From Aphanomyces cochlioides (taxonomy: Eukaryota; Oomycota; Saprolegniomycetes; Saprolegniales; Verrucalvaceae): a stretch of 64,000 nt of DNA. Position numbers and translations under genes: made by a program. Shown piece by piece: positions 46,189 through 56,753 of the stretch (position 1 is the first letter of the stretch; the number at the start of each line of letters is the position of its first letter). The notes under the pieces were generated by a model. It searched no databases. It was not told the origin of the DNA and saw only the letters and a program-made list of their open reading frames with translations. The DNA is taken from the NCBI GenBank assembly GCA_019828595.1, contig JAHQRK010000005.1:806001-870000 (forward strand), read 5' to 3'.

Positions 46189-46255
46189 TATCCGGAGAAA
46201 TACGGAGTTATCCGGTGTCAATGATCATACATCCGGATGATCATATTTATCCGGA
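46189..46255 (-). promoter_or_regulatory. Four-copy CCGGA motif cluster upstream of the histidine gene
   Basis: Cores TATCCGGA (46189-46196), TTATCCGG (46208-46215), CATCCGGATG (46230-46239) and TTATCCGG(A) (46248-46255) lie 49-115 bp before the ATG at 46140, at steps of about 18-22 bp, near two helical turns. Such phasing suits cooperative binding by a dimeric factor, but this is inference. Confidence 0.45.
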
Positions 46256-46850
46256 GATCACTGTGTCAAACTGGAGCCCTCAACGAAAGGGCGGCTCCGC
46301 GATGAAAAGTCGCTGGCAGGACGCTGTTCTGTCGACCGCCACTTGCATAAGACACACTACCGCGTGAATATGCCACAGAATAATTACTTCGGACGTGTAG
46401 AAGGTAATACCAGAGGAAGGAAGAAGATGACACCTGAACGGAGAAAGCAACACCGTTGGAGGATGTCGAGATAATGCAATGTGGACCCTTGCGAATAAAT
46501 TCAGCGCACAACGTCTTGAGGATACGCCTATGCATCCATCTGAGGCGTATTCTCAAGACGTCGCACTGGTCACACGCAATTCCATCGTCGATCGAGAATA
46601 CCTGCCGAGAGGTTTGATTGTATGCTCGCTTGCTGCACAGAAACACGCGCACATTTCGGCCGTCACCATCCAACCTGCTCCGGTAGATCGACCATACCCG
46701 AGAGGATTCACGAGTGCCATTGGAATGACATGCAAAGGTTGGTCAATTGTGAACAATGTGTCGATAGATAGATACAAGCGTTGTTCGTCGGCGGAACGTC
46801 GATCGAGAGGACAATCTCGGAATTGACATTACCTCGGCATAGATCTACGT
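46256..46850. other. Intergenic with a 19-bp hairpin
   Basis: Minus-strand frames at 46777-46553 and 46673-46266 are open but match nothing and cannot be joined convincingly. Inverted arms ACGTCTTGAGGATACGCCT (46511-46529) and its near-complement (46543-46561, one mismatch) surround a 13-nt loop. Confidence 0.45.
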
Positions 46851-47150
46851 TTATTCTTCATCTTCTTCTTCTTCATCGTCTTCCGACTTGAATTGAGACC
46901 AGTCGATGTGGTGGTACAAGCGTCCGTAGTTGAGCGATTCCCAAATGGAGTTGGTCACGTTGCCATACACGACTTCAAACACAAGCGCACCGGCAACAAC
47001 GGTCGAGACGTACGCGACGTTGTTGCGCATGAAGGTCTGGTAGATCACTTCAAGAGGTCCCTTGCCGTTCACAGAGGACGACTTGGTGGCCATCGTACGC
47101 TGGGCGGCACCCGCTCGGGCCGCCACATTAGCAAGGCGTCTCGCGAACAT
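46851..47150 (-). CDS. QCR9: Cytochrome bc1 complex subunit 9 (QCR9-like)
   Basis: One exon, 99 residues. An Arg/Ala-rich mitochondrial presequence (MFARRLANVAARAG) leads into IYQTFMRNNVAYVSTVVAGA and a single membrane helix, then NSIWESLNYGRLYHHID, matching the short UCR_UQCRX/QCR9 family (helix followed by W-x-x-x-N-x-G-x-L). A Glu/Asp-rich tail (EDDEEEEDEE) is additional to most homologues. It is a small supernumerary subunit of complex III in the inner membrane, supporting the Rieske protein. Confidence 0.85.
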   Translation of the reverse strand: MFARRLANVAARAGAAQRTMATKSSSVNGKGPLEVIYQTFMRNNVAYVSTVVAGALVFEVVYGNVTNSIWESLNYGRLYHHIDWSQFKSEDDEEEEDEE

Positions 47151-47882
47151 GCTGTCGTCACTTCACCACTTGACTGAATGGCCTCAAATCCACCCCTCAG
47201 GAAAACCTGTCATAATGTATACCTGTATAAATAAATAACCATACAAACTGATTGTTCACGTCTTCCATCGTGACTTCGACTCAGGAAGTCTCTGCCAAGC
47301 TTTGCAGAAGATGAAAAGATAAGCAAACAAGCAAACTGCGTGAAGTCGCGAGTTAGTCAGCCAAGTGAGCTGTAACTCGGTCTTATAGTTTAAGACTTTG
47401 CAGGAGATTGGTCATGAGTGGTGTTACCATTCATGCAGCAATATGTTTGCGGTTTGGAATAATGATTGAAGCTGTTGCTGTCGACACAATCGCGAACTGT
47501 GAAGAAACTTGTTTTGCATGCCTTGGACGAATTGATGCTTTAAGATCGCTGCCATGGACATAAAGGAGCGTCAGATATTGGCACCATAATTTTTGTTTTT
47601 CGGCCAATAAAAATCCCAGACAATTTGCTCATCGAGTTTACAACCTCATCGTGCACAGGTCATAATCAAGCGTTGCTTCATCGAGGGGTTTGCAGAGCTC
47701 CCGATTTATTACGTGCATCCTCGAGCTAGATGTAGAGAAAGTAAACTCCGTCTATCAAACTCTTGTGCCATCATCGAAACCATGGCTTCGAGGGAGTCGC
47801 TCAATTTTGCAAATAGATCGCCCGAATTTTCACGAGACTGATGTCAGCATTAGCAAAGCATCTCTAGTACAAAATTGGTTAT
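47151..47882. other. Intergenic
   Basis: No gene recognised; the plus-strand frame at 47690-47926 lies partly opposite the EBP gene and has no family resemblance. Confidence 0.4.
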
Positions 47883-48599
47883 CTAGGCGCTCTTGGCTTT
47901 GGGAGCTTCAGCAAAGCGAGAAGTGATTTCTCGGAAGGATTTGAACGCCAAGATGGTGGGAAAGATACTCCATGGAGCATTGAACGCGACAAGAATGATC
48001 CAGAACAAACCAGGGTCCGAGCTCATGTGGGGCGTGTCCGAGAAGAACGGATGCAAGGTAAACCAAGTCAATCCGTACATTTGCATGACGCTCACCTACG
48101 AAGGCACAGAAAATTAACACTGCCGGAAAATCGCCTCACATACAACTAAGACCAATGGGTGGTAGTATGGCTTCTTCGTCACAAAGGCGTAGGCAGCAAT
48201 CAAGCAGAATGGTCCATCCAAAAGCGCACTAGATGTCGCATGGTCAGCATTTCGCTGGACATTGTATCCTTACGTGATGGCTTCCATCGCAGCTGTGCCT
48301 TCTTCCATGGGGAAACCGTATCGGAAGTCCGATGCCGAGTACAAATCCATCGCAGCGCCAAAGTATTGGTTGTCGCGGAAGAAAGTAAACGAGAGTTCCA
48401 AGTAGCTGTGGATAAAGCCCGAGAGCACAAGCCAAAACACTGTCCAGGTGAACGCACGCTTCGAGTTGACAGCAGTCAAGAAACCCCAATAGACAACCAC
48501 CAAGGCAATCAAAGGCGTGACCATGACGACCAACTGCATCTTGTCCGTTTGGGCCCACGCTTCGCCCAGCGTTTTCACGGAAGGAATCACAGACGGCAT
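47883..48599 (-). CDS. EBP: EBP-like 3-beta-hydroxysteroid delta8-delta7 isomerase
   Basis: Three exons (48274-48599, 48144-48228, 47883-48095) join to 207 residues with about four or five membrane helices. GFIHSYLELSFTFFRDNQY holds the H..E-type residues used by EBP, and ALLDGPFCLIAAYAF..KKPYYHPL carries the G-P..YA pattern of helix 4. The enzyme shifts the sterol double bond from C8 to C7 in the ER. Saprolegniales, unlike many oomycetes, keep much of the sterol pathway, so its presence fits that group. Slightly shorter than animal EBP (230). Confidence 0.85.
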
Positions 48600-48676
48600 C
48601 GCAAGACGGATTCAACTCTGTGTCATGGCATGGCTTTTCATTAATCAATGGTAATCCGACTGTTTACTTTTCATGT

Positions 48677-48686
48677 CATCCGGATA
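48677..48686 (-). promoter_or_regulatory. CATCCGGATA motif upstream of EBP
   Basis: The sequence ATCCGGATAATAT begins 78 bp before the EBP ATG. The identical 13-mer recurs at 60962. It belongs to the CCGGA motif family seen ahead of other genes here. Confidence 0.35.
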
Positions 48687-48689
48687 ATA

Positions 48690-49862
48690 TTGTCAGTGAA
48701 CCAGCGACCAAGAACGACATCCAAGCAGCGAAACCAAGCAAGCTGAAGAATGAAGAGGTTGCTGGACATATAACTAGCCGGTGCTACAAGAAATGACGGG
48801 CCTCTTCCAGAAATCTGTACAGGACACCGCAATAGTGAGGGTATCTTAGGGATTAGAATTGGAAGGAGTTGCCTCCAGCCCGGCGAGTGTCCTGAAGATA
48901 AGGCGGTGCCACTCAAACGCGGCACTATAGCGTCTATAACATCGTTGACTGTCTTATCTACAGCCAGTGTTGCGAGAAATAAGACGCGAGCAGACGAAAA
49001 CCTGGACTTAATATTTGAAAGACCCCCCCCCATCCTATCGAAGAGGTGGCGGTACTCTTGAGGTGGTCTATGTTCTCGTCACGTTATACCAGGGTTAAGT
49101 GCCTCGTGCTTGCTTGGTTCATCATGAAAGATAAAAATGCCCAGGATGGCTAGGCTAAAGAGCGTTGCTGCGTTCCATCCATCGACTCGACTGTATCCCC
49201 AATTCTTCTCATGTCTGAGGCTACAGAGAATCCTTCTCCTTGACTGTACTCGTCGTATCGACAAATGCCCGTCGTTGCGATGGTTGCGATGGTTCCGGTA
49301 TGTACAAATTACTTTCTGAATGGGTAATCTTCTCGTCGTTCCCCCTTGCATATCCAGTCGAGAAAAATGCAACTTGGAATGCTCAAAGTTCGTCAATGAT
49401 TTAGCACGACAGTATCAAAGAGTTGATTGAGAGACGAGAGTTTGTTCGGCAGAAATGCCCCTTCAGCTAGTTAAAGCGGAACACATTAGGTCGTTGTCAT
49501 TCGTAACCCACTCCGCGTCAAGAGCGTGTGGTCTGTGGTCCTGTCGTAGACCAGAATAGTCTACGGACAAATGTCTGCAAGTCCTTCCATTCCTCATGGA
49601 CGTCTGACGCCCAGATAAAACAATGACAGCAGCTATGTTTCTGTGGCTTTTCTGCGTGAAACGATGGGAACTTGCGTCGGAAATGATGAGAGGATGCCTT
49701 TTCGAGCTCACGTCCACGACCAAAGATACGATTTCGACCAAACAAACAGTTGGCTTTTGTGAAGAATAAGATGTTGATTCATGAATAGAGCAGAGCAAAC
49801 AGAATTATACTAGCGCCAGCGGACGCGGAAAGTCCGTCAGTCCCGGCTTGATGAATGTGGCG
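48690..49862. other. Unassigned stretch with several open minus frames
   Basis: Minus-strand frames at 49033-48690, 49396-49079 and 49798-49463 are open and one carries a hydrophobic end (AATLFSLAILGIFIF), but none matches a family and no joining introns were convincing. They may be exons of an unrecognised gene. Confidence 0.35.
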
Positions 49863-50180
49863 CTAATACTTGGGATCAATTTGTCGCGACCAGTTCTAAT
49901 TGACATCAATCAATTCCACAAGATCACGAAATATCACATACCTTGTAGTTCGGATCGTACTTGAATTGATTGTCGTCCAAGAAGAGCAAATCCACAACCA
50001 AGATCATCGTGAGGAAGATCACAACAGTCGCCTACCAAGTGCGCCCATGTCATGAGATGTCTCGTCCAAAGAGATTCATCGTCCTACCCATGGGATCCAC
50101 GCGGAATCTGCAGCAATCGCAACGATCACAAAGAAGATAATGAGGAGCGCTTGGGCTTTCTGTCGTGCGTTGTACACCAT
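49863..50180 (-). CDS. Small two-helix membrane protein, 71 residues
   Basis: Three short exons (50088-50180, 49942-50031, 49863-49895) with perfect GT-AG introns (56 and 46 nt) join in phase 0 to MVYNARQKAQ, a first helix (ALLIIFFVIVAIAADSAW), a loop IPWA, a second helix (TVVIFLTMILVVDLLFL), and a hydrophilic tail with DDNQFKYDPNYK and WSRQIDPKY. Both ends of each exon agree in phase and the frame closes, which strongly supports a real gene. Both termini would face the same side. I do not recognise the family; ER or mitochondrial small subunits are possibilities. Confidence 0.75.
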
Positions 50181-50795
50181 CCTAGATTGACGTAGTCCGT
50201 GGCGGCGCGGTCGGTTAGAGGCAAGAGGGGAACTGGAAAAACGGATCCTGTTTTAAACACTGTGGGAGAAAACCTCCTACAATTTATTAATCAACATCAT
50301 AAAACCTCTAACATTTTATCCAACTTTACGTCAAGTGCCTGTCAAGTAAGCTTTGTCATCCTGGGTGCATTCTAGCCGCATGGAGAGCTTCCCTGGGTCG
50401 TCTTGCACTAGCTGATGATCATAGAGCTATTAAATTTCACCAGAAATTCACGTCTACACAGGATTCAAATCTTAAATGGCTCTGGGTCATAAAACAAGAG
50501 CCCCTGGTCAGCTAGAATCGGGTTCGTCGCCGAGATTCCTTCACCACAGACTGTCTGTAAGCCAAGGACAGAGTAAACTTAAAGCCGGGCTGTGTTATTT
50601 GTTATGCTTCATCTAGAATTTGTCGTGTCATCGGCATGGAGCTCGAGCCGAACTACAGTCATTTCAATGAAGGCCAAGCTTCTAATGATAGCTCAGGGGT
50701 GAATGGGTTGTCAAGCATGGAGTTGTGTCCCTGGAGCCATATTACTCCATCAGGTGGTTCTTGGAGTTGCTACAGGCGAATCGATCTTCTTACGC
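50181..50795. other. Intergenic
   Basis: No gene, tRNA or repeat recognised. Confidence 0.4.
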
Positions 50796-53495
50796 TCATG
50801 ATACATGGCGAGTTCGATGGAGAGTCTTGTGTGGACTTTTCTTTGGCTGGTGGCGGTGAAGTTGGGGAAGAGACTGCGTGGTATGATGTTTCTTGATGGC
50901 TTTGAGCTCCAACGCTTGATTTAATGCACGTAGCTCCAGCGTCAGCTGCTCTTCCCTACGAGCAAAACTTACAAACCGCATTCAATCGGTCGCACCGATA
51001 CGTTAGCCCCGTCTGCGCACGATCTTTTGCGTCTTCATTCGACTTGGTGTGCATTCCTTTTGCAATCTTCTGTTTGCCCTTCTGAGGAGATACGTGTGGG
51101 AGATGCACAGCTGACGACGATAGTCCTTGTAACTTTGGGGATATCTTGAGAGGCTCATGCAAAGTTGGCGTTCTTGGCAGTCGTTCTCGTCGCGCCCACC
51201 TAGAAGAATCAATCTCGACGAAGACATCAGTGCTTACAGTCGCTGCATTCCAATAAATCGCTTGACACACTTTTGGATTCGGCACGCTGCCGTGTATTCC
51301 TCCTGTCGTTTTTCTTTGCGATGCTTTCGTTGGGCAGTCGACACACGCGGCGGGATTCGATCGAGCTGGAGACGTGGTAGTGCCCACCGCGTCGGAGCGA
51401 CCCACTTGGTTTCTGTCAACGGCGAGCGCATACACGCTTGAAGCGAGCCAACCATCGGAAAAACCAGGGGTTCCTTGTCTAGATTCGACCGGGGTGACAT
51501 TTTAGCAGGGCTGAGAGGCTCCAGTCGCTTCGTCTTGGGCGACAGGACTCGTGGCGGCAAGTTTTCACCTTGTAATTGAAGTGGAGGCAAGAAAACAGAC
51601 TCTGCGCGTTCAATTTCAGGCTCCTCGGGGGATTCAGGAAGTGCTTTGAGACTCTCTTCTGAGGTGCAGTCGATGGCGATGGGTTTCAACATCTCTAGAA
51701 TGACTTGATCCAAAAGTTCTAGCACAACGTCGCGTCTTGTGCTGATCGCAGAGGCATTTTCAACCTCGCGAACAATTGTATCGACAACTTGGAGAACACA
51801 GGCTCTGTCTTGGAGCTCTTTGCTGTGTAATTCATCCACGGTGTCCACAAGCTCTTGCATAATTCCATGGACAGTCTTGTCACTCTCAGCATCTCGCAGT
51901 TGTTGAATGGCCAAGAGAGTGTCATCGACTTGGATCTCGCGTATAACTTCCCAAACGAGAGATTGAGTCAATTCGGTGGCGACAGTCGCGAACAAGTTCG
52001 TCATGTGCAAGCTCTCGGCGTCGGTGACTAGCGTCTCCAAGACATCGCTCACTGCTTGACCACTTCTCTCGTTCCGGTAGACGTCTGCAGCCAAACTAGC
52101 GCTCACGTCGTCCGTGATTTCGTTTGCCAAAGAGTTGGCGATCTCCACAATGGCTCTCGACTCGGTTTCAGCTAAAACTATGACAGCCACCGATCCAACT
52201 AAGCGATCCACGACTTGGACGATCGTGAGCGAGTCCAATTTAGCCTCTTGCATTGTTTCTGCTGAGATGAAGTGAGCCATTTCAGCAACAATTTGGTTCA
52301 TTATGCTGTTGGCTTCGTTTTCAGTCGCTGTCAGTCCACTTGCCACGTCTGCATCAACTTGAGCTGTCAGCGCTTCCACCACTTCATGAACGATCGCAGT
52401 TTCCATCTCCGTAATTGTGCTCATGGCCAAATCTGTTGAAAGTTGAGCGACAAGAACGCTGAATACATCGTGTGCTTGGTATTCGACTTGGATTTGAGTG
52501 ATCATCCAGTCTACAACCAGCGCCGTCGTTCTTTCCTTTGATATTTCTTCCTGGCCATGCGTGAGAGTGTCAATTGCGATGCTGCAGCTCATCTCACGAT
52601 TGCTTTCGTCTATGATCGAGTCCAAGATCTCGATAGAAAGCAGAGATCGCAGTTCGATTGCATGCAAGCTTTCCACTTTGGCAGTCACGGCATTGATGAC
52701 TTGAGCTACATGATCCTGTAACATCGAGCTGTAAACTTGGCCAGCGATTTCAAATTCCAATTCCAGGGCAACTGCATCCACCATGCCATCGATCAAGTCG
52801 CAGCAACCACGCTGGACGATTTCCCGCCTTTCGATGAGCTCCTCGATTGTAGCCACCAGCGCTTCTAACACATCACCAACTGCAGCGTGCTCCAACTCCA
52901 GGGCAACATCCACGACCAAGCCAGACATTTCTTCAGGTGTAACTTGGGCGACAAGCTCCAGAGCCAGCATTTCCATGGCTTGTCCACGCTCTATCTTGTC
53001 GACTAGAGTGTTCATAACCTCCGCGATCAACTGCGCCGTTGGATCATTTTCAGCGCTCCTGTCAGAGCTTGGGCAAGGATCAAGCAGTGTTTCTTGGCCG
53101 CCCGATGGTAGAACGTCGTCTGGGTCGTCTTTCCTATCGAGGAAACAATCACGCGCTTTGATTTCGTTGCAAGGCTCGCACAGTCGATGGAGGAATCGAA
53201 ATCGAGCTAGAGAAGCGACAAAGTCGCCTTCTTCTCTGTCAGCTTGGGCCTGTATGCATGCCAAAGAGAGCTCCTCGACGTGGTCATCACTCAACCAGAC
53301 CACACTTGGGCGAATCGCATGAGCTACGATCATGTCAAGAGCGTCGTTGATCACTCTTTCAGCGACGACATGTTGGATTTTCGTTGCAAGACGATCTTCC
53401 AGTCGCTTCCGGCGGTACTTTCGAGCAAGACGCCAGCACGACCTAATGCACAAGTCATAGACAACTCGCAGTCGTAAGAACAGACCATCGTAGCC
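50796..53495 (-). CDS. IQ-motif helical-repeat protein, possibly joined to the PDZ gene
   Basis: The main exon runs from about 53495 to 51238. Two in-phase 3' exons (51002-51199 and 50796-50967) follow short GT-AG introns of 38 and 34 nt and add a basic segment and a coiled-coil (FARREEQLTLELRALNQALE). An N-terminal basic IQ-like segment (WRLARKYRRKRLEDRLATKIQ) is followed by about 430 residues of acidic helical repeats of the pattern h-x-x-V-V-D-x-h-V-x-x-x-E (LVDKIERGQ, LVDTVDELH, VVDTIVREVE). A Pro-rich linker and a second IQ-like site (AACRIQKCVKRFIGMQRL) follow. IQ motifs bind calmodulin. There is no ATG near the 5' end; the frame is separated from the PDZ gene by a single TGA. Confidence 0.65.
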
Positions 53496-55129
53496 TCATG
53501 TGGGTCTTTTGCAAGGTGGGAAGGAGTAGAATATGCATGGGATGATCGCAGAAGACGCGATTTGTTGGAATATGGCGATAGCTACAAGGCTATGATAAAC
53601 CAAGTCGAGATCGTGATTGTACCAGACAACATTGTCCACGGCGTGGGTTTCCCACGCGTTGCTTTCAGCCCCAAGCACGACTAGCTTGGCTAAACGCGGG
53701 GGAAATCGACTTGGGAGATAAGTTTCCACCACGTCGAGAAGAGTGTAGTCGAAAAGAGTCCAGGGAACTTGCCAACACCGCGTCGATGCGTGGATAGCAG
53801 ACACAATCTTGCGATACTGGGATCTACCACGCCGCGGGGTTAGAACTCCTGACGAATTATCGATAAACCGCAAGAAGAAGAACGTCGTGGGGCGTGCTAG
53901 TGACGTCGTAGCTTGGACGCAACGCCATTGTTTTTGAAAAGTCAACGCGGAAGTTGTCAAAAAGACGTGGTTGATACCGACCAAGACATCCCCTGCGGCA
54001 ATATTCGACTCCGACGACGTCGCCACGACCGCGATCCCCCGAGGAGTTGTAGTCGATGCCGATACAAGCGACTTGAGGCTGTAATCCTGACGAGACGACT
54101 GCCATTTCAACTGCAGGGTCGAAAACCATGAGGTGACACACAATCAAGAGCAGGGAATTTACCTGAAAGGGCCACGGCGGAGCAGCCGTGTAGCGTCTAC
54201 TGTAGAGCATATGCCGCGCATCTTCCCGCAGATTCAAATGCGGCAGTTCTACGACGAGAGCTGTCAACTTTAGCACTTAGGAAGACGTACGTGGCAATTG
54301 CATCTCGCGCTCGAGGTGCTCTAGGAAGACGATATCACAGAAATGCTCCCATATTCGCTCCACAGCTAGATTCAGTGTCTAGCGCACGCAGCGTCAAGGA
54401 AAAGGTAGAAGGAATCGGTGGCAGACCTTGGCTAGCTTGTGTTTTGCCAAGAGCGTTTCCTCGTACATGGCCACGAAAGCTCTCTCCTGTGTCGATTCTG
54501 TCGTCGGTTGAAAGAAATCCGCGATGGCGTCGTTGTTGGCGACGTAATGGTTGGCAAACAAGATGCCAGACTCGTTGTAGAACCAAGTCGCGTTACCATA
54601 ATGGAGTTCCACGACGTCTCCATACTCTGGGAACGTTGACAGGAATGGACGAAGCGCTTTCACATCGTTGTAGTCATGTCTAAGAGGCTCGAAGCAAAAG
54701 GAGCAAGATAAAAGCATACCTTGCAAACAAAAGCGTACAAGGCGACTCGAGAGACGCCATGGCTGCCGCATCAAGTCGATCAACAAGCTCTGAGACGGCC
54801 AAGTTGTCGACGTCGACGCCGTTGATCGCGACCAAGTAATCCCCAGGCTGGACAACGTTGAGATCCTTGAATTCAGCGTCGTCCAGGGGAACTCTCATCT
54901 TCTTGGCCACGATCACTTGCATGGCATTGCCAGTCGCTTGGGCTAAGAGTTGCGGCAGTGAAGTTTCCATGCCGCGAACCATCACAACCAACTAAACCAC
55001 ACGCGATAATCAATTCAAGCGCCATAGACGGAGAGGAATGACTACCTCGAGGTTCCAAAACGTCGTCGTGGAGACTCTGGCCCATGCCCGAGTCAGTCGA
55101 ACGGGATACAACGCATGGGGATCTGGCAT
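53496..55129 (-). CDS. PDZ-domain protein, multi-exon
   Basis: Exons 55046-55129, 54720-54991, 54427-54679, 54291-54357, then about 54260-54163 and 54110-53496. ATG 55129 opens MPDPHALYPVRLTRAWARVS. A first PDZ domain has NVVQPGDYLVAINGVDVDNL and ends PCTLLFAR. A helical part (NESGILFANHYVANND, AFVAMYEETLLAKHK, RIWEHFCDIVFLEHLE) resembles a signalling helical bundle. A second PDZ has GIAVVATSSESNIAAGDVLV and ends TTFFFLRFID. PDZ domains bind C-terminal peptides and scaffold membrane complexes. The intron at 54290-54261 would be only about 30 nt, so that junction is uncertain. The last codon is a TGA, after which the same frame continues as the IQ-motif protein. Confidence 0.65.
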
Positions 55130-55336
55130 TCACGTCTGTAGCGTTTGAAACCGCCAAGGGCAGTCGACCAGTACACCTTCAAACAAGATTGTGCGAACGC
55201 CGAACAACGCCTTGGACGCCTTAGTTTGGCTCTCGGATAGAGGCAATCTTAGCTGGCACGGACGTCACGACAGCAGGAGGAAGGCTTGAAGTTGTCGAGA
55301 TGGTCAACGTGGTGTAACCGACAACAGTTACACAAA

Positions 55337-55860
55337 ATGTCGACGCATCTCAAAGTTCTCGCCCGCCGCCACGCCGCGCTTGACGAGTCGACGACGGCTA
55401 GAGCGTCTCCTTCTCCTGCTTTCATGACTCCATTAGGCGACATGCACCAAGCAGTCGTGGCCATGTATGATTTTAAGTGCCGGCAACAGGACAACGACTC
55501 TGTCATGGCCACACCATCGTCGAACCGCGAACTTTTGGACCTCCAGGTGCATTTCCTCTTGCTTGACGTCGTCGTTGGCTACATGGAGCTCTTTCCTAGT
55601 CGACTGAATCGATCGCGGACGTCAACAAACGCCTCGTTCGCGAGGTATGTCTGCGCTTTCGATCCAACCTTTTCGTCCTTACATCGTAGCGCACTGCGTT
55701 TCAGCTCGAGAAAGAAATGTGGCAGACAAAGCTCCAAGACCAGCATGCCGATCTCCAGAATGTCCTGCAAGCCGCGCGGGAATTAAAGCTCCACGTGCTT
55801 GAAAAGCAAGAGCGCGGCGAGATCCCCGCAGCGGCGGCGGTGCGGCCTCTGTCGCGATGA
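55337..55860 (+). CDS. Small coiled-coil protein, unknown
   Basis: Exon 1 from ATG 55337 (MSTHLKVLARRHAALDE) ends near 55648, and exon 2 (55705-55860) begins LEKEMWQTKLQDQHADLQNV and forms a coiled-coil to the stop. Phase matching requires the donor GTCTGC after TAT at 55648; the better-looking GTATGT at 55645 breaks the frame, so the junction needs transcript support. About 155 residues. No family recognised; the heptad pattern suggests a structural or complex subunit. Confidence 0.5.
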
Positions 55861-55870
55861 TATTTTTAGC
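55859..55870 (+). promoter_or_regulatory. GATATTTTTAGC promoter-like element
   Basis: This 12-mer ends 61 bp before the ATG at 55932. The identical 12-mer ends 65 bp before the start of the mucin-like gene at 59425. A TATA-like role is inferred. Confidence 0.35.
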
Positions 55871-55931
55871 CATTTCGCCTTGTCTAAGTTTAGCTCCATC
55901 ATTTTGCATTTCTTCCACCGCGAGTTTCCTC

Positions 55932-56684
55932 ATGCATGTTCTCAAGAAAGCGCTCTCTCGAAAAGACACCCAAACGCCTCGAGATGGCGGCGCGCCGACT
56001 CAAGACGCCGACACGACAGCGTTGACCAAGCAGGAGACGTCGCCGAGCGGGGAGATTTCCACCGCCCGCCGCGCGACGATCAATATTTCAACGCACATGT
56101 CCGACAGCATCTTTGACCATCTTCTCGGCCGTGGGCGCGAGGTGGACATGGTCCAAGCGGTGAAAGAATCGCCGCGGAGTCGAGACAATATTCGCTTCAG
56201 CGTCATGGACTCGAGCGTCGAGTACTGGGACCAAGACGGGATGATCCGCCGGTCCGCGACGATCACCAAGCGGATGAACTTGCGTGGGATTCCCGTCCCG
56301 AATGCCCTCGACGTCGACGCGTACTTGAAACGCGTCAACGAAAACATCCCCGACCGCCATGAAACGAGCCCCCCGTCGCCGACAAAAGCACAAGTCGACG
56401 GCGCCGTGGCCGCCACGGTCGGCGCCAAGAAGAACCACATCAAGCAAGTGGACGACGCGCTCTTGCGGTCACTCCAGGAATGCTACAAACCACCGTCGCA
56501 AACCAACAAACTCGCGCTTGTCGAGACGAAACACACCGCCGTGACGCCGTCCAAGCTCTTGCAATACGTCGATCACGACGGAAACATCCGCCAAATGCGG
56601 CGGGCTGGTCATGACACACCGCTGTCCGAGCCACCACCACCGACGCCCAACACGACCCCAGTCGGCGCGACGACCGTGCTATAA
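55932..56684 (+). CDS. Disordered 250-residue protein, unknown
   Basis: One exon. The start MHVLKKALSRKD follows a TATA-like element, and the gene lies only 71 bp after the preceding stop. The sequence is polar and Pro/Thr-rich with a conserved-looking core (RSRDNIRFSVMDSSVEYWDQ, RMNLRGIPVPNALDVDAYLK) and a repeat of the theme YWDQDGMIRR and YVDHDGNIRQ (residues about 100 and 220). It is GC-richer than neighbours. The repeat of W/V-D-x-D-G-x-I-R suggests two copies of a short binding motif. Function unknown. Confidence 0.6.
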   Translation: MHVLKKALSRKDTQTPRDGGAPTQDADTTALTKQETSPSGEISTARRATINISTHMSDSIFDHLLGRGREVDMVQAVKESPRSRDNIRFSVMDSSVEYWDQDGMIRRSATITKRMNLRGIPVPNALDVDAYLKRVNENIPDRHETSPPSPTKAQVDGAVAATVGAKKNHIKQVDDALLRSLQECYKPPSQTNKLALVETKHTAVTPSKLLQYVDHDGNIRQMRRAGHDTPLSEPPPPTPNTTPVGATTVL

Positions 56685-56753
56685 CTCCTCCAGAGCCGTC
56701 GCCACCGCCGTCACGACGCCAATGCAGTCGTTTTCCATTGGTTTTGGAGCTAG

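Noticed and set aside
46266..46777. Two overlapping minus-strand frames as a possible gene
   Set aside because: They are in different frames with no convincing intron and no recognisable domain.
50500..50530. tRNA-like B-box phrase GGGTTCGTCGCC
   Set aside because: No matching A-box, anticodon arm or acceptor pairing could be built around it.
50636..50896. Plus-strand 86-codon frame
   Set aside because: It lies opposite the coiled-coil exon of the IQ-motif gene, which has better coding character and in-phase introns.
52783..53322. Ser-rich 179-codon plus-strand frame
   Set aside because: It is the antisense shadow of the IQ-repeat exon.
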